Assembly: GCF_932294415.1 (NCBI RefSeq) | Contig: NC_065541.1 | Coordinates: 31,418,790 to 31,482,789, forward strand | Reading direction: 5' to 3' | Length of the DNA: 64,000 nucleotides | Source of the DNA: Quercus robur | Lineage: Eukaryota > Streptophyta > Magnoliopsida > Fagales > Fagaceae | Shown here: in pieces, positions 11,541-24,070 of the stretch | How positions within the stretch are numbered: position 1 is the first letter of the stretch | Layout of the letters: every line of letters begins with the position of its first letter | The notes under the pieces: model-generated | What the model was told of the DNA's origin: nothing | Seen by the model: only the letters and a program-made list of their open reading frames with translations | Database searches by the model: none | Position numbers and translations under genes: made by a program

Positions 11541-13039
11541 AATTTTTGTCAAAATTTTTGTATGGGATTGGTTTCTTTGGATATTGGCCCCTTGTGGCAA
11601 AAAGAACATGTATTAAAGGTGGATTTCATAATGTTCATGCATTGTTTTACATTGTTGTTCATAGTATGCACTCTAGGTGTTTAATACAATGCCTCTTAGG
11701 CATTTTCTCACTTGTTTGGACTTCGATGAGTACCAAATTTAGGAGTTTCTCATGTTTCCTCATTAGGAACATGTCTGGTTCATTGGTTGTGTATTTAACA
11801 CACCTTGCCCTGCATGTGCATTTTCCATGTTTTGGTCATGCATTACACGTGGCCACCTCTTGCACACACATTTGCTACCCTTGTCATGCATTGGTCTATA
11901 CCTTGTTTTTTCATCCTAGCATGTCATATTTACCTTATGCTTTGTAGCATGTTGCTTTGTCTTTTGTTTGAGCTTCATTTCTTATTCATCTTGCATCCTT
12001 CATGCATCATTTTCCTTATTCATATCTTCAGCTCTTGCCTTCTTTTCTCCTTGACCTTTTGTCTATTCATGTCAAAAAGGGGAAGAGTATACTTTTGTCA
12101 TTTTTATATGACTCTTGTGCACATTCTTAAGGGGAGAACTTTTATTTCTCATGCACATTTGTAGGGGGAGAGATATTCCATAGGGGAGTTGCATATACCA
12201 AGGGGGAGAAGACATTGAGTTAATAAGAAAACTTTGTTTTGTTTGTTTTTTTGTTTGCTTTATGGTGTTTTGAGTTATGTTTAGTATCTATGGTTTGTTG
12301 TTCTCATTGCAACATGTTTGTGTTAGACTTGCATACATCTTTATGCTATTGTGCTTCATTGAATGCATGTTTGGATGATCATTTGTTTTACTATGTGATC
12401 ATTGTATTCATTTATTTATGATTGTTTTGGTGTATGATCAAGTTGCTCATATGTTTTACATCATGTTTACTTGATCGCAATTTACTTGTTACATTATACT
12501 TGTCCTATTATTACTTGCTTTATCTTAAAAGTCTAATATGTTTTGTGCAAGTGTTTCAGATTACAGGTATATATGTTCCAAGTTCATCACAGCTTCCAAA
12601 TTTAGGTGTGTGTGAGTTTTGTCATTATTCCCAAACTCACATTTAAGTCTAGAGTTTGTTTTAGGGTGTTTTGTCATGGAATAGCCAAAGGGTGTTTCAT
12701 TGAATGCATGTTTGGATGATCATTTGTTTTACTATGTGATCATTGTATTCATTTATTTATGATTGTTTTGGTGTATGATCAAGTTGCTCATATGTTTTAC
12801 ATCATGTTTACTTGATCGCAATTTACTTGTTACATTATACTTGTCCTATTATTACTTGCTTTATCTTAAAAGTCTAATATGTTTTGTGCAAGTGTTTCAG
12901 ATTACAGGTATATATGTTCCAAGTTCATCACAGCTTCCAAATTTAGGTGTGAGTGAGTTTTGTCATTATTCCCAAACTCACATTTAAGTCTAGAGTCTGT
13001 TTTAGGGTGTTTTGTCATGGAATAGCCAAAGGGAGAGAT
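11541..13039 (+). mobile_element. 3' internal region of a copia-type element
   Basis: This non-coding stretch contains several AAGGGGGAGA-type purine tracts, as seen downstream of pol in plant copia (Sirevirus-like) elements. It ends in CCAAAGGGAGAGAT, a polypurine tract directly before the LTR at 13040. The upstream coding part of the element is missing. The last 680 bases are a tandem duplication of a 341-bp unit. The element is a truncated fossil. Confidence 0.55.
12355..13036 (+). repeat. Tandem duplication of a 341-bp unit before the LTR
   Basis: The segments 12355-12695 and 12696-13036 are almost identical, with only a few differences by eye. Both end in GGAATAGCCAAAGGG. The duplicated unit includes part of the polypurine tract that precedes the LTR. 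High similarity means the duplication is much younger than typical decay of the surrounding element, or was made during reverse transcription. Confidence 0.9.
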
Positions 13040-14131
13040 TGTAAGGTTGAATTTAATTAACCATGTGTTGGCTTTATTCCATGCCAAATTTACTTGTAAT
13101 TCAGCATGTAGAAACCATGTATTTAGGTGAGAATAATGTAAAGGATTGTGTGTGAGAGAGTGTTAAGAAACTCAAGTTATGTGCATTCAAGAGGAATCTC
13201 GTGACTGAATCGTGACTGGCAAGTCACCAAAGTGCACTCGTGTGAAGCATGCAGGAAGCTGAAGGGTTACGACAGTTGAAGTACTACAGGACAAAAAGTA
13301 CAGTTTGGCCTGGTAGTTAACTCACGACTCGTTCCAGTCGCGAGGCCCAGTCGCTAGAATGCCCTGTTTTATTGAAAACTGACTTTTCACATTCTATCTC
13401 ATACCCTACTATAAATACCCTTATACCCACGAAAAGTAATGTGCTGAAAAAAGAGCCTATTGAGAGAAAAATCCTAAGAGAGGTTTCTACAACACACCCA
13501 CCTTATTAGAGAGAGAGCTACTTGTTTTTAGAGAGAAATCTTTGTAGTCTCTTCTCCTTCCCTCTCCCATTGTTATACCCAATGAGAGGAGATTTGTATC
13601 CAAACACTACCCACACCCATTCAAAGTGTTGAGAGTGTTTTTGGAGCTTGGGAAACATTGGAAGATGCCAAGGATGACAGATGCAATATGAAGCTTATTG
13701 TAGGATCCGGTAAGCTAGAGAAGACAAGGTTAGACGTAACCTTGTTGGATCAAGAAGCTTGGAGGGCTTAGGTGCATCGAGTACATTAGGCTTGGAGGGT
13801 CTATTGCTATTCATGTATTTCAACTGATTTTTTAGTAGATCATTTTACCGCTTGGAGGGCGGGAAAGAGGTTTTTTGCGGAGTTTTTTGGTTTCTTCTTT
13901 GATAACATGTGCCGGTGTTATCCTTATACTTGCATTTCTCTTCCCTTACTCTTTAACCATTAATTGCTGTTGTGTTTGTGATTAATTATGTGTTAAAGTA
14001 GTTTGTCAAATTGGGTATTGCTTATATTTCATATTCCGCACATATATTTTTTGAATATAAGCTTGTATTGGTAATTTTGTAATTAGGAGTCTAAACATTC
14101 ATTAGTGTTTTATACACTAATTGAACTTTCA
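13040..14131 (+). mobile_element. LTR of a copia-type element (TGTAAGGTTGAA...GAACTTTCA)
   Basis: The stretch has TG...CA ends, a polypurine tract just upstream and a TATA motif (CTATAAATACCC near 13411). It is a diverged relative of the solo LTR at 15989-17099: both share the first 90 bases or so, the middle segment with TACAGGACAAAA, and the end GTCTAAACNTTCA...GAACTTTCA. No 5' LTR of the same copy lies in the window, so the element is truncated. Confidence 0.7.
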
Positions 14132-14870
14132 GATTACATATTTTCTATGTTTTTAAGACAAGTGAAATTTCATGTCAATAAGATGTTATCTATTACTCAA
14201 TCAATAAAATCATATTTTATGCAAAAAAATGGTAGAATTAATTTTTTTTTTTTTTTTTTAGATTCAATAGTGATTGAAATCTGATTGCATTAAAATTTTG
14301 CTAGTATTAAAAAAAAAAAAAAACAAGAGAATGTAGTCCAATAGTGGATTTGCAAAATTAACATCAATAAAAACATTATTATTTTGTAAAAAATTTAATC
14401 CAACAGTGAATTTGTCAAAATACACATTTTAGTAAAAAATTATTAAGTGGCATAATATTATTAGGAGTTATGCCAGTTGTAATTTGAACATAACTCAATC
14501 AAAGGGTCATGCTCATGTTACCCCCCTTAAAAAAAAAATTTATGAGATTTATATTTTGAAATTCTCACCATTAGATTATATGTTTTTTATGTTCTTAACA
14601 TACATGCCAAATTTTATGTTAATCAAATATTATTTACTACTCGACCTATAAAGTTATCTTTTATGCATAATTTTAGGAGGAAAAAACATTAAAATTTATA
14701 CGTTTTATAAATGAGATAACTATTGATCTCTGATTTGAAAGTGCAAAAAGAATAAGGAGAGAATGTAACTAAATGGTAGATTTGTCAAAATACACATTCA
14801 GTTAAAAAGTTAAAAATATAGAGTGGATTAATATTATTAAGAGTTATATTAGATGTAACTTGAATCCCGT
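14132..14870. repeat. Degenerate direct duplication, AT-rich, unidentified
   Basis: Two diverged copies of roughly 300-380 bases follow one another (from about 14133 and from about 14565). They share GATTA..ATGTTTTTTATG, ATTTTATG.TAATCAAATATTA, GATTTGTCAAAATACACATT and GAGTTAT...TGTAA.TTGAA. They have no coding capacity. The stretch is the target into which the gypsy element inserted at 14870; its continuation is at 29840. Confidence 0.5.
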
Positions 14871-17246
14871 TGTTGAGATCTAAAAAAGATCACAGTGCCC
14901 AAGCCTAAAGAAGTGAGCCAAGCCCAAAAGAAAATAAGCCAAGCCCAAGGAAGCAGGTGCAAGGGGACCACGAAAGAGAAGGAGTGGCAGGCCCAAGAGG
15001 CTTGAAGCCTAAAAGAAGCATCAAGAAGGAAGAGAAGCCCATGTCAAGAGATTGAAGAAGACATAGCCAGGATCCTCAGCGACCACCAAGAGGCGCGGAT
15101 CCTCCTAGGCGCATAAGCAAAGTCAAAGAAAATCAAGACAGTTCGAAAGAAAAGGACAAAAAGAAAAATAAGAAACAGAGTAGAAGCCACAAGCACCAAA
15201 CGACCCAACAAGAAAAGAAGAAAGAATCAGCGACCTCTCATGGTGCAAGTGGGAAGCGCCTCGGGGAACCAGAATGGAGAAGTACGAAAAAAGGAATGGC
15301 AACGGATGACTTTCAAACTGGCAGGATGGGATTCCGCCCGGCTGGGAAAAAATGCAAAAAGGAAGAACTGCCAAACAGTGGGATCGAGAAAGGCGTGACC
15401 TCAGCATATCCCGAAATAGGTAACCAGTCATGGACTTTCAAAGAAATCGAAGCTGAAAAGAAGGGAAGGATGAAAAACAGGGAATAGAACCTGCTGAGTG
15501 ATGGGCACAGTACATGCCATGTTAACTAGAGGACAAAACAGGGGAACCAATGGTTCCCCTAGGACTCCAAAATATCACTATAAAAGGGAGGGAAAGGTTG
15601 CGAAGAAGGCAGAGATTGGAGGAGTGAAAAACTATTGATGAAATTCTGTAAAGAAAAGAAAACTCAGGGAAAGTTAGTAACATTACTTCCCGGTATCCTA
15701 TAAAAGCCACTATTGCACATACTCGGATTCAAAAAGAATCAAATTTTGCAAGTCTTGAAGGTTGGAATAGCCATTCAAGACTGTAATTTTTGAGCTTACT
15801 TGAACCTTGTATCATGTCTTAGTGAGCGTACTGTAATCATAACAAAGAAAATTTCAATGAAACATTTCTCACTAATTTAAGGATCCTTATAACGTTGTTT
15901 TGTGCTTTTGTTATTTTGATCTCTGCATTTACCTTGCTGGTTTTTATTTGTCTTTCAATACAAATATCCCTGCTTGTTAGTTTACATGTGTAAGGTTGAA
16001 TTTATTCAACCATCTAATTGGCTTTATTCCGTGCCAAATTTGCTTGTAATTCAGCATTTAGTAACCCTGTATTTAGGTGGGATTGTTGTAAGGGTAGTGA
16101 GTGAGATAGTGTGAAGATTGCTCAAGAGTGTGCAAGAAAACAGAGTGTCGCGGCTGGGACTCGCGGGTGGACTCGCGGCTTCAACCCGCCAGAAGATGCA
16201 CACGTGCCAAGCATGCTGGAAGATGAACAGTCATGCTAGCTGGAGCACTACAGGACAAAACAGGACAACTGGCCATACGGTTAACTCGCGACTGGATCTC
16301 GCGACTTAGTCAAGCCGCGAGGTCAAGCCGCGAGCCACCCCTGTTTTGGAAAAACCTGACGTTTCGCATTCCTCTTCACTCCAGTATAAATACCCTTTTA
16401 ACCCACGATTGAAAGAGAGCTTCCAGAGAGAATTTTGAGAGAGAAACCCTAAAGAAAAACCAGATTGTTTCACCCACAATCTCTACCTTAGAGTCTCATC
16501 AAATTCCCTCACTCTCTTCCTCTCCATTGTCAAATCCTTGAGAGGCTTTATACCAAACCTGGTTCTCACCATTATCATCCCTGTGAGACAGACGTTTGGA
16601 GTTCTGGGAAGCAGTTAGGAAGGAGCCAATATTCATTGGTTGATGCTACGGTGTAGTAGCGGAATCCGGAAAGCTAGAAAAGAAAAAGGTTCGGCGCAAC
16701 CTCGTTGGAGCAAGAAGCTTGGAGGGCTTAGGTGCATTGGGTAGATTAGGCTTGGAGGGTCTATTGCTGTCCTTGTATCCCAACTGTATTTTCTAGTGGA
16801 TTGATTACCGCTTGGAGGGCGGCGGAGAGGTTTTTCGCCGAGGTCTTCGGTTTCCTCTTCGATAACACATCCGGGTGTTATCTCTGTGTTTGCATCTTCC
16901 TTCCTCTCTATCTCTGCCTTTACATTATCTGCTGTGGTTTATTTTGTTGTGGCTTAGATAGTTGTTTAATCAATTCCATATTATAGCATATGTTAAGTTT
17001 CCGCACACTAGTTGTTTAACATATTGCGTGTGTTGCTTAAATTAGTTTTTGGGGGTCTAAACGTTCAAAAGTGTTTTTGTACACGTTTTTGAACTTTCAA
17101 CATGTATTGTAGGAAGCATGCCCTGTGCACTACTTGATTCTTAAATAGCCTGTTAGTTGCGGTGAATCAAAGCCCGGTCCATTAAACCACAAACTATTCG
17201 GCCCGAGATCCTTGGGTCTGAGTGTCACAAAAAAGGCACTCTCACA
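14871..17246 (+). repeat. 5' LTR of element 1, interrupted by a solo LTR
   Basis: The LTR proper is 14871-15988 plus 17105-17246, about 1.26 kb, matching the 3' LTR at 28573-29834 along its length. A TATA box (CTATAAAAGGGAGG) lies near 15578. The interruption at 15989-17099 is a later insertion with its own target duplication. Confidence 0.9.
15989..17099 (+). mobile_element. Solo LTR of a copia-type element nested in the 5' LTR of element 1
   Basis: It is 1,111 bp, starts TGTAAGGTTGAA, ends GAACTTTCA, and is flanked by the duplication ACATG (15984-15988 and 17100-17104). The uninterrupted 3' LTR shows the empty site as a single ACATG. No internal region remains, so this is a solo LTR produced by recombination. 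It carries a TATA box (AGTATAAATACCC near 16383) and a distant copy of the LTR at 13040-14131. It is younger than element 1. Confidence 0.9.
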
Positions 17247-17268
17247 TTTTGGCGACTCCGCTGGGGAC
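17247..17268 (+). other. Primer binding region of element 1
   Basis: Directly after the 5' LTR comes TTTTGGCGACTCCGCTGGGG, the phrase that follows the LTR in many plant gypsy elements and serves as the tRNA primer site. I do not assign the tRNA. Confidence 0.6.
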
Positions 17269-17579
17269 TGGGCAAAGAAGAGGAAAGAAGCAATCCCTTC
17301 ACAGAGTATGCCTCCAAGACAAAGAAATAGTAAAGGAACTAATGTGCCACCTACGGCCTCCGAGCCTGTGGGAGAAAACGAGGTAGCTTCCAGACAAAGA
17401 GGCGAGGTATCCCTGGTAGAACAAGAGGTTGGGTCGGGACAAAGACACACAAGGCAGGAACCAGACCTTATGGCTAGGATGATAGCAATGTTGAAGGATC
17501 TAGAGCAAGAAGTTCGCCTTCTCAAAGAAGGCAGGACATAGGAAATCAGGGACAATGTTCCCCCTGCTCATAACCAAGG

Positions 17580-18560
17580 TGGAATGCAGCCAGAAGGAGG
17601 GTCAGCAGTGGGAGGGAAAGCCAACTCCCAATACTTAACACTGGCAGATGTCAGTGCCCTCCTAGAGCAAGAAAGGGAAAAACTCTCGGGGAACCCTAAG
17701 CAATTCTCTCGGGATCCTCCGTTCCCTTCAGAACTTCTTGGCAAACCATACCCTAAGGGGTATGAACCTCCAAAGTTCCATCCTTTCGATGAAAGAAATG
17801 GAAGTGCTGTGGAACATGTGAGTAGGTTCATTCACACTATGGGCCCCTATGCAAGAGACAGAGAACTATGTCTAAGGGAATTTGCTAAATCCTTAGTGGA
17901 TAGAGCATACACTTGGTACACCACGCTGAGACCCGGGTCCATCAAAACCTGGGATGAAATGATGGAAAGATTCTGTGCCAAATATTACCCTGGTGAGGAC
18001 AAGATCACTTTCCAGAACCTTCAGATGGTAAGGCAGAGACCTGGAGAGGATCCCGTCCAGTTCATTAAAAGATTTGAAGATGTGTCCCTAGATTGCTATG
18101 GGGACCACGAAGAGAAGGAGCTCGTGGAAACCTATATAGCCAACATGCTTTTTGATTACAAGCTCAACCTTGAAAATCTGTGTATCACGCAGTTTGCTGA
18201 CTTGTTACAGAGAACCAGAAGGACATCACAAACTAAGAGGACAAAAAGGATGCCAGTATCCCAAGCTATAATGGCATTAGTAGGAGAGAAAAGGAAGAGG
18301 CCAGATGGGAAGGTGTTCGAGGAACCACCGGTGATCCCATGTACAGCTGAGGAGTTAAACCATGTCTTAGACAAATGAATCGGAGATGGAGTTATTAGGC
18401 CATTTACTGTGTCCAGGTCGCCAACTGAAGGAGAAAGGAAGAACCCTTTGTTTTGCAGGATCCATAATTATGTCAAGCATTCCACTAAGGATTGCTGGAC
18501 CCTTCGCAGACTCTTCTACAAAAAGCTAAAGGAAGGAACCTTGGAACTCACTCAGAAGGA
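17580..18560 (+). mobile_element. gag region of element 1
   Basis: It contains a plant Retrotrans_gag capsid domain, with KTWDEMMERFCAKYYPGE followed by MVRQRPGEDPVQFIKRFEDV, and a degenerate nucleocapsid part after it (CRIHNYVKHSTKDCWTLRR). The region is part of a broken fossil and no product is expected. Confidence 0.85.
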
Positions 18561-18879
18561 GCCAGAAGTACAGAGGAACCCCTTGCCTAACTACAAAGGG
18601 AAAAGGATGGTAGCAGTAGTAATCCATGGGAACCCGACAGAAGCAGGAGAATTCGAAAGATCTTTCCACCCAAGCACAGTCAAGACCCTCCAAAAGAATC
18701 CCAAGTTCAGATCACTATTCAACCAACTGGGGTTTGGACCAGAAGTAAGAAGGGTGGCCACAAAGTCTCTCATGAGCATAGCAGCAGATTCAGGAATGGA
18801 ATGCTTCACAGCAGAGTCATATGCTAGTCGAGCTTTCCTAGAGACAACCAATGCAATAACCTTCACCGACGAAGACATG

Positions 18880-21800
18880 GAGATTGAACACCCGGACCAC
18901 CGTAGGCCCCTTTATTTAATGGCCACCATAAATGGTGTCCAAATCAGAAGAGCACTAGTAGACACAGGGGCATCGCTCAATCTCATAGCCTTGAGTACCT
19001 TGGAAGTTGTGCGCCTGGTTGACAGAAGGATCCTGGGGGCTCCCATGGAGATAACAGGATTTTGGGGGTCGGTAGAATCAACAGAAGGATACGTACAGCT
19101 AGCCTTAAGGGTAGGGCCGATAGTAGCCCGAACAAGGTTTCATGTGATTAATGCGGAAGTATCTTACCATGTGTTGTTGGGACGCCCATGTCTCCATAAA
19201 CACCGCCTTATTCCATCTACGTTTCATCAATGTATTAAAGGGAGACTGAATGGGAGGCCCGTGAGAATCCCTGCCAACTGTAACCCTTTTAGCCAGGGAG
19301 AAGTAAACTTTGCAGAAACGATGTTTTATGATGAGTTAGAGCCAAATGATGAGAGCCCGACCCCAGGTACTCCAGGGGCACCTATCTTAGAAGAAGAAGA
19401 AGGAGGAAGGGGCACCCGTGACTTAAGAAACCTTCTAGAAAGAAAAAGGCAAAAAAGGGAGCTCAACTCTTCAGGATCCTAAGAATGTGTGGTGGTACGA
19501 GAGCCCGGAGGGAGGTTAATCTATCGCTTGTGAAGGTGCGCGGGACTTGAATGCATCATGCAGAAAGGTCCCGGACCACCAAGTTACATGATGGCCCAAG
19601 AGGAAATCCCAGAAGAACCAGTCAAGGAAGCCCAAATTCAGCCTGAGGAAGAATTAAGGGAAATAAATTTAGGAACCGAGCCGGGATCCCGGAAGCCTGT
19701 CTTTATTAGCAGTCAGCTGATGACACAAGAAAGGGAACAATTGGTAGCCTTGCTTCAAAAATATAGAGATGTGTTCACATGGACCTATGATGAAATGCCC
19801 GGTTTAGACCTGGGATTAGTAGTTCATTCTCTTAATGTGGACCTAGGAATGAGGCCAGTAGTTCAGCTGGCTAGGGTCTTTCACACCGAGGTAGAAGCTC
19901 AGATAGTTTAAGAAGTCAAAAAGCTGCTAACAGCTGGTTTTATCAAACCTATCCAACACCCAAAATGGCTTTCCAACATTGTACCTGTGAAGAAGAAAAA
20001 TGGTCAGATCCGTTGTTGTGTGGACTTCCGCAACCTGAACAAGGCGTGCCCAAAAGATGAGTTCCCCCTGCCCAATATCGACCTCCTTATAGATTCAGCT
20101 GCAGGAAGTTCAATGTTCTCATTTATGGATGGGTATAGTGGGTACAACCAAATCCGCATGGCTGCCAAAGATGCGGAGAAAACGGCATTCAGAACTCCAA
20201 TCGGGAACTTTTACTACACTGTAATGCCCTTTGGCCTCAAAAATACGGAGGCTACGTACTAGCGAACCATGACAGCCATTTTCCATGACATGATACATGA
20301 GGAGATGGAAGATTATGTAGATGACATTGTGGTTAAATCAAAGACTAGAACAGGACACTTCCAAGTACTTGAGCAAGTTTTTGAAAGATGCAGGAAGTAC
20401 AAACTACGCATGAACCCCATGAAATGTGCCTTCGGGGTGTCTGCTGGAAAGTTCCTTGGGTTCCTGGTACATAGCAAAGGCATAAGTGTAGATCCAGCCA
20501 AGGCCACAACCATCACCACGATGAGAAGACCAACTACTGTGAGGGAGCTCAAAAGCTTCCTGGGAAGAGTCTCCTATATTAGGAGATTTGTGCCTGGGTT
20601 GGCCTCAGTTACGACAGGTTTATCCAAACTGTTGAAAAAGGGAATTGAGTTTACTTGGGGAACGGAACAACAAGAGGCTTTCCAAAGAATTCAGTATATC
20701 ATGAATCATTTGCCCACCCTTCAGGCACCAACACGTGGGCGACCTCTGTTGTTATACTTGGCATCAAATTCCCAGGCAATAGGAGCTTTGCTGGCACAGG
20801 AAGATAATTAGGGGAATAAGCAGCCTGTTTACTACGTAAGCAGGACATTCAAGAACACCGAGACCAGGTACCCCAGAATAGAGAAAGCCTGCCTAGTAAT
20901 CATCTACGCGTCCCAAAGGCTAAAAATGTACTTCTTAGCTCACCAAATCCTTTTGGTGACCAAGTCCCACCCCATAAAGGCACTCCTACACCAGCCCCTT
21001 CTCACGGGAAGAATAGCATTATGTCTAGTCTTGCTTTCTCAATATGACATAAGTATTAGAACTCCCAAAGCTGTCAAAAGCCAAGCTATAGCAGATCAAC
21101 TGGCTCAGTTCCCGGGAAAGGAGGAAGGTCCGCTGAGTGAAGAAATCCCTGGTGAGGTGGTAGTAACAGAGATCCCAGGAAAGAAATGGACCATGAGGTT
21201 CGACGGGTCAGCTATGACAACTTCAAATGGGGTAGGAATCGTACTAAGCTGTGAGAATGGGAACACCATACCCTTGTCTTTCAAGCTTGGTTTCTCGTGC
21301 TCTAATAACACAGCTGAATATGAGGCGTACTTAACCGGGCTGACCATAGCACTCAGTATAGGAGTAAAGCATATGAGAGTGTTGGGAGACTCTAATCTTG
21401 TAATTTCCCAAGTGAAAGGTGACTTTGCGTTATGGGAACAAAATTTAGCAGCCTACAGAACTTGGGCACAAAGGCTGGAGTTGGAATTCCAGACCTTTAG
21501 CATAGAGTACACTCAAAGAAGTGAAAACAGGTTTGCTGATACGCTCGCCACTCTGGGGTCCCAAATACCATTCAAAGGAAGGGACACGCTGATAAAAATA
21601 GGAAGGCAGGAACATTCTATTATAAGGATCCTCCAAGAGATGTACCCCAGAGAGTCCAAATAGTGGGATTGGAGGAGCGAAGTCAAAGAAAATATGAAAA
21701 AGGCAGGACTCGGAGGGAACATCAAAGAGCTAAAAGATTACACTCAGATAGAAGGGGAATTGTATAGAAGGTTGCCAGATGGAATCTTGTCCAGGTGTAT

Positions 21801-23270
21801 CAACGAGAAGGAAGGAAAGCTGAAGCTAGAAGAATTACATACCCAAGCCTGTGGAATTGCAAAAAAGATCAGCCTATATAGAAGGATGCGATGCATGGGG
21901 TATTACTGGCCAAATATGAACAAGGAGGCAGCAATTATACAGGAAAAATGTTAGAAGTGTCGGCTGGCAATAGATAAGGAAGAAAGCTATGATGTGTTTG
22001 TTGCAGAAGACTGGCGAGTTCCATTCATAGAATACCTGGCTCAAGGGATCCTGTCAACTGACAGGACACTAACCCACCGGCTTAAGAAACTTGCAGACAG
22101 GTATTTCCTGCAGAACGGTATCTTATTCAAAAAGGGATACAGTGGGGATCCCCTAAGGTGCCTAGGGCCAAAAGAAGCTAGAGAAGTAGTCAGGGAAGTT
22201 CATTCTGGTGATTGTGGAAGTCACCCGGGAAAAAGAAGGCTCTACAAGCAATTATTATTGTTGGGATACTACTGGCCAACAATGAAAAGGGACTTTAAGG
22301 AGCTAGTCAAAACATGCCACGCTTGCCAAGTCCTAGGAGATGCAATTCACACTCACCCAAATGTTTGACAGGATATGACGACACCATGGCCTTTTCACAT
22401 TTGGGGGCTCGATCTCATAGGGCCTATAAACCCTCCATCCAACGGTTACATATGGATCTTGGCAGTCACCGAGTACTTTACAAAATGGGTAGAGGTCATC
22501 CCTTTGAAAAAAGCCACTAGAGCAACCGTAGCAAATTTTATTTGAGACCACATCATTACAAGGTTCGGGATCCCCAAAAGATTGATCAGTGACAACGGGA
22601 CCCCATTCATAAATAAAGACATGAAAAGGTTAACTGAGGCATATCACATCAAACATGGGAGGTCTACCCCATACTACCCACAAGGAAACGGCCAAGCTGA
22701 GGCCACCAATAGGGTGATGTTGAAGATCCTTAAGAAGATGAAGCATGAATATGGGGGGAAATGGAGTGATCATTTGGCAGATGTACTTTGGGCATGTAGG
22801 AGCTCTGTAAAGACAGCCACAGGATTCTCCCCATTTTCCCTAGTCTATGGAATAGAAGCTATCAGCCCTGTGGAACTAGTTATTCATACTCCAAAGGTAG
22901 TCCTTGAAGAAAGCCAAGAAGAAAATGAGGATGCAAACAATGAAAGAAGACTGGCAGATCTGGAAGGGGTAGAAGAAGAAAGAGAACTAGCCAAGAAAAG
23001 AAGCCAGAGGTACCAGCAAAGAATGACTAGAGCATATGCACAAGCAGTACGCCTAAGGACTTTCACTGAAGGGCAATTGGTACTAAGGATGGCGAAGCAC
23101 ATAAGGAGAAACCTACCGGGACCCTCCAAATTCACCCCAAAATGGGAAGGACCCTACATCATCAGGGCAGCTCATGAAAGTGGGTATTACTACCTTACAA
23201 AAGAAGATGGGACAGTCCTGACAGAACCCATAAACGGGAAATGGCTGAAACAATACTATGCATAAGGAAG
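18880..23270 (+). mobile_element. pol region of element 1: protease, RT, two RNase H, integrase
   Basis: The domains run in gypsy order. An aspartic protease lies near 18.95-19.2 kb (ALVDTGASLNLI). RT spans about 19.9-20.6 kb, with CVDFRNLNKACPKDEFPLP, FMDGYSGYNQI and YVDDIVVKS. The retroviral-type RNase H / connection lies near 20.7-21.1 kb, and an archaeal-type RNase H near 21.2-21.6 kb (MRFDGSA, NNTAEYEAYLTGL). Integrase spans about 22.2-23.2 kb, with an HHCC-like zinc part, a DNGTPF core motif and the YYPQGNGQAEATN segment. The coding is broken repeatedly. The double RNase H supports the Tat lineage. Confidence 0.9.
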
Positions 23271-24070
23271 AAGGGATCTCAGCACGTTAAGATCCTTTTG
23301 CCAGCTTCACAACCTGCTAAGTGTTTTTGTTTTTCTCTTATCGTTTTCTTAGCTTTTGTCATGAATTCTTGTCTAAATGATTTTGTTCAGGAACCTATGG
23401 TAGATTGACATTCTGTGGTCAGCACTATATTAAATGATTTCTCTATGTTTCTTAAATGATGACCATATTTTAATGAAGTTCCTTTTTCTTCAATATTTGA
23501 GTTTTAAATACTGCAAAGTCCAGGTTTGGACAGAATTAAGAGAGGATATCTGAGTAAAAAAAAAAAAAGGTATATAATACCCTTTTACACATGGCCCAGG
23601 ATCCACCTCACAGATGATTCCAAATACCCCATAGACAGTTTCAAGTGCATAGGTCTAGGATCACAGGCAAAAGTAAAATTCCCAAGATACCTAGCCTAGC
23701 ACTTGGCAAAAAGGGGAACCTGTCAAGTTCACGAACTTGGACCGTATCTAAAAAATATATATACAAAAAAAAAAAAAAAAAGATACCCAGTGTACCCAGT
23801 TCAGTACCTGCACGGCAAAGTAACCACCAAGTACCTGGTCCAGGACCTACAGTGAAGCTTGTAGGAACCATGGTCTAGGACTCAGGAAAGAAAATAGAAA
23901 AACCATGTATAAAAAAAAGGGGCAATGTATCGAAGAGAAAATTGAAAGAAATTAAAAGCAGTCTTGAAACACAAACATAGAGCTAAGAAAAAAGAGAGCA
24001 GTGTTAAAAAAAATAGAAACTTATACAACCCCAAATTGTTTATACAGATCTAAAAAGGGAGAAGAAAAAG
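23271..24070. other. Spacer between pol and the antisense region of element 1
   Basis: Purine-rich, low-complexity internal DNA with A-runs, recurring GGACC/AGGATC words and no reading frame of note. Such variable spacers are usual downstream of integrase in Tat elements. Confidence 0.6.

Noticed and set aside
11546-12646. Overlapping open frames of 60-133 codons downstream of the copia fragment
   Set aside because: They are rich in Cys, Phe, His and Leu from CAT/TTG-rich DNA, lie in the non-coding 3' region of an element, and one is simply duplicated with the 341-bp unit.
15296-15487. Small open frames in the LTRs of element 1 (also at 28932-29189)
   Set aside because: They lie within LTRs, occur in both copies as expected from duplication and show no domain.
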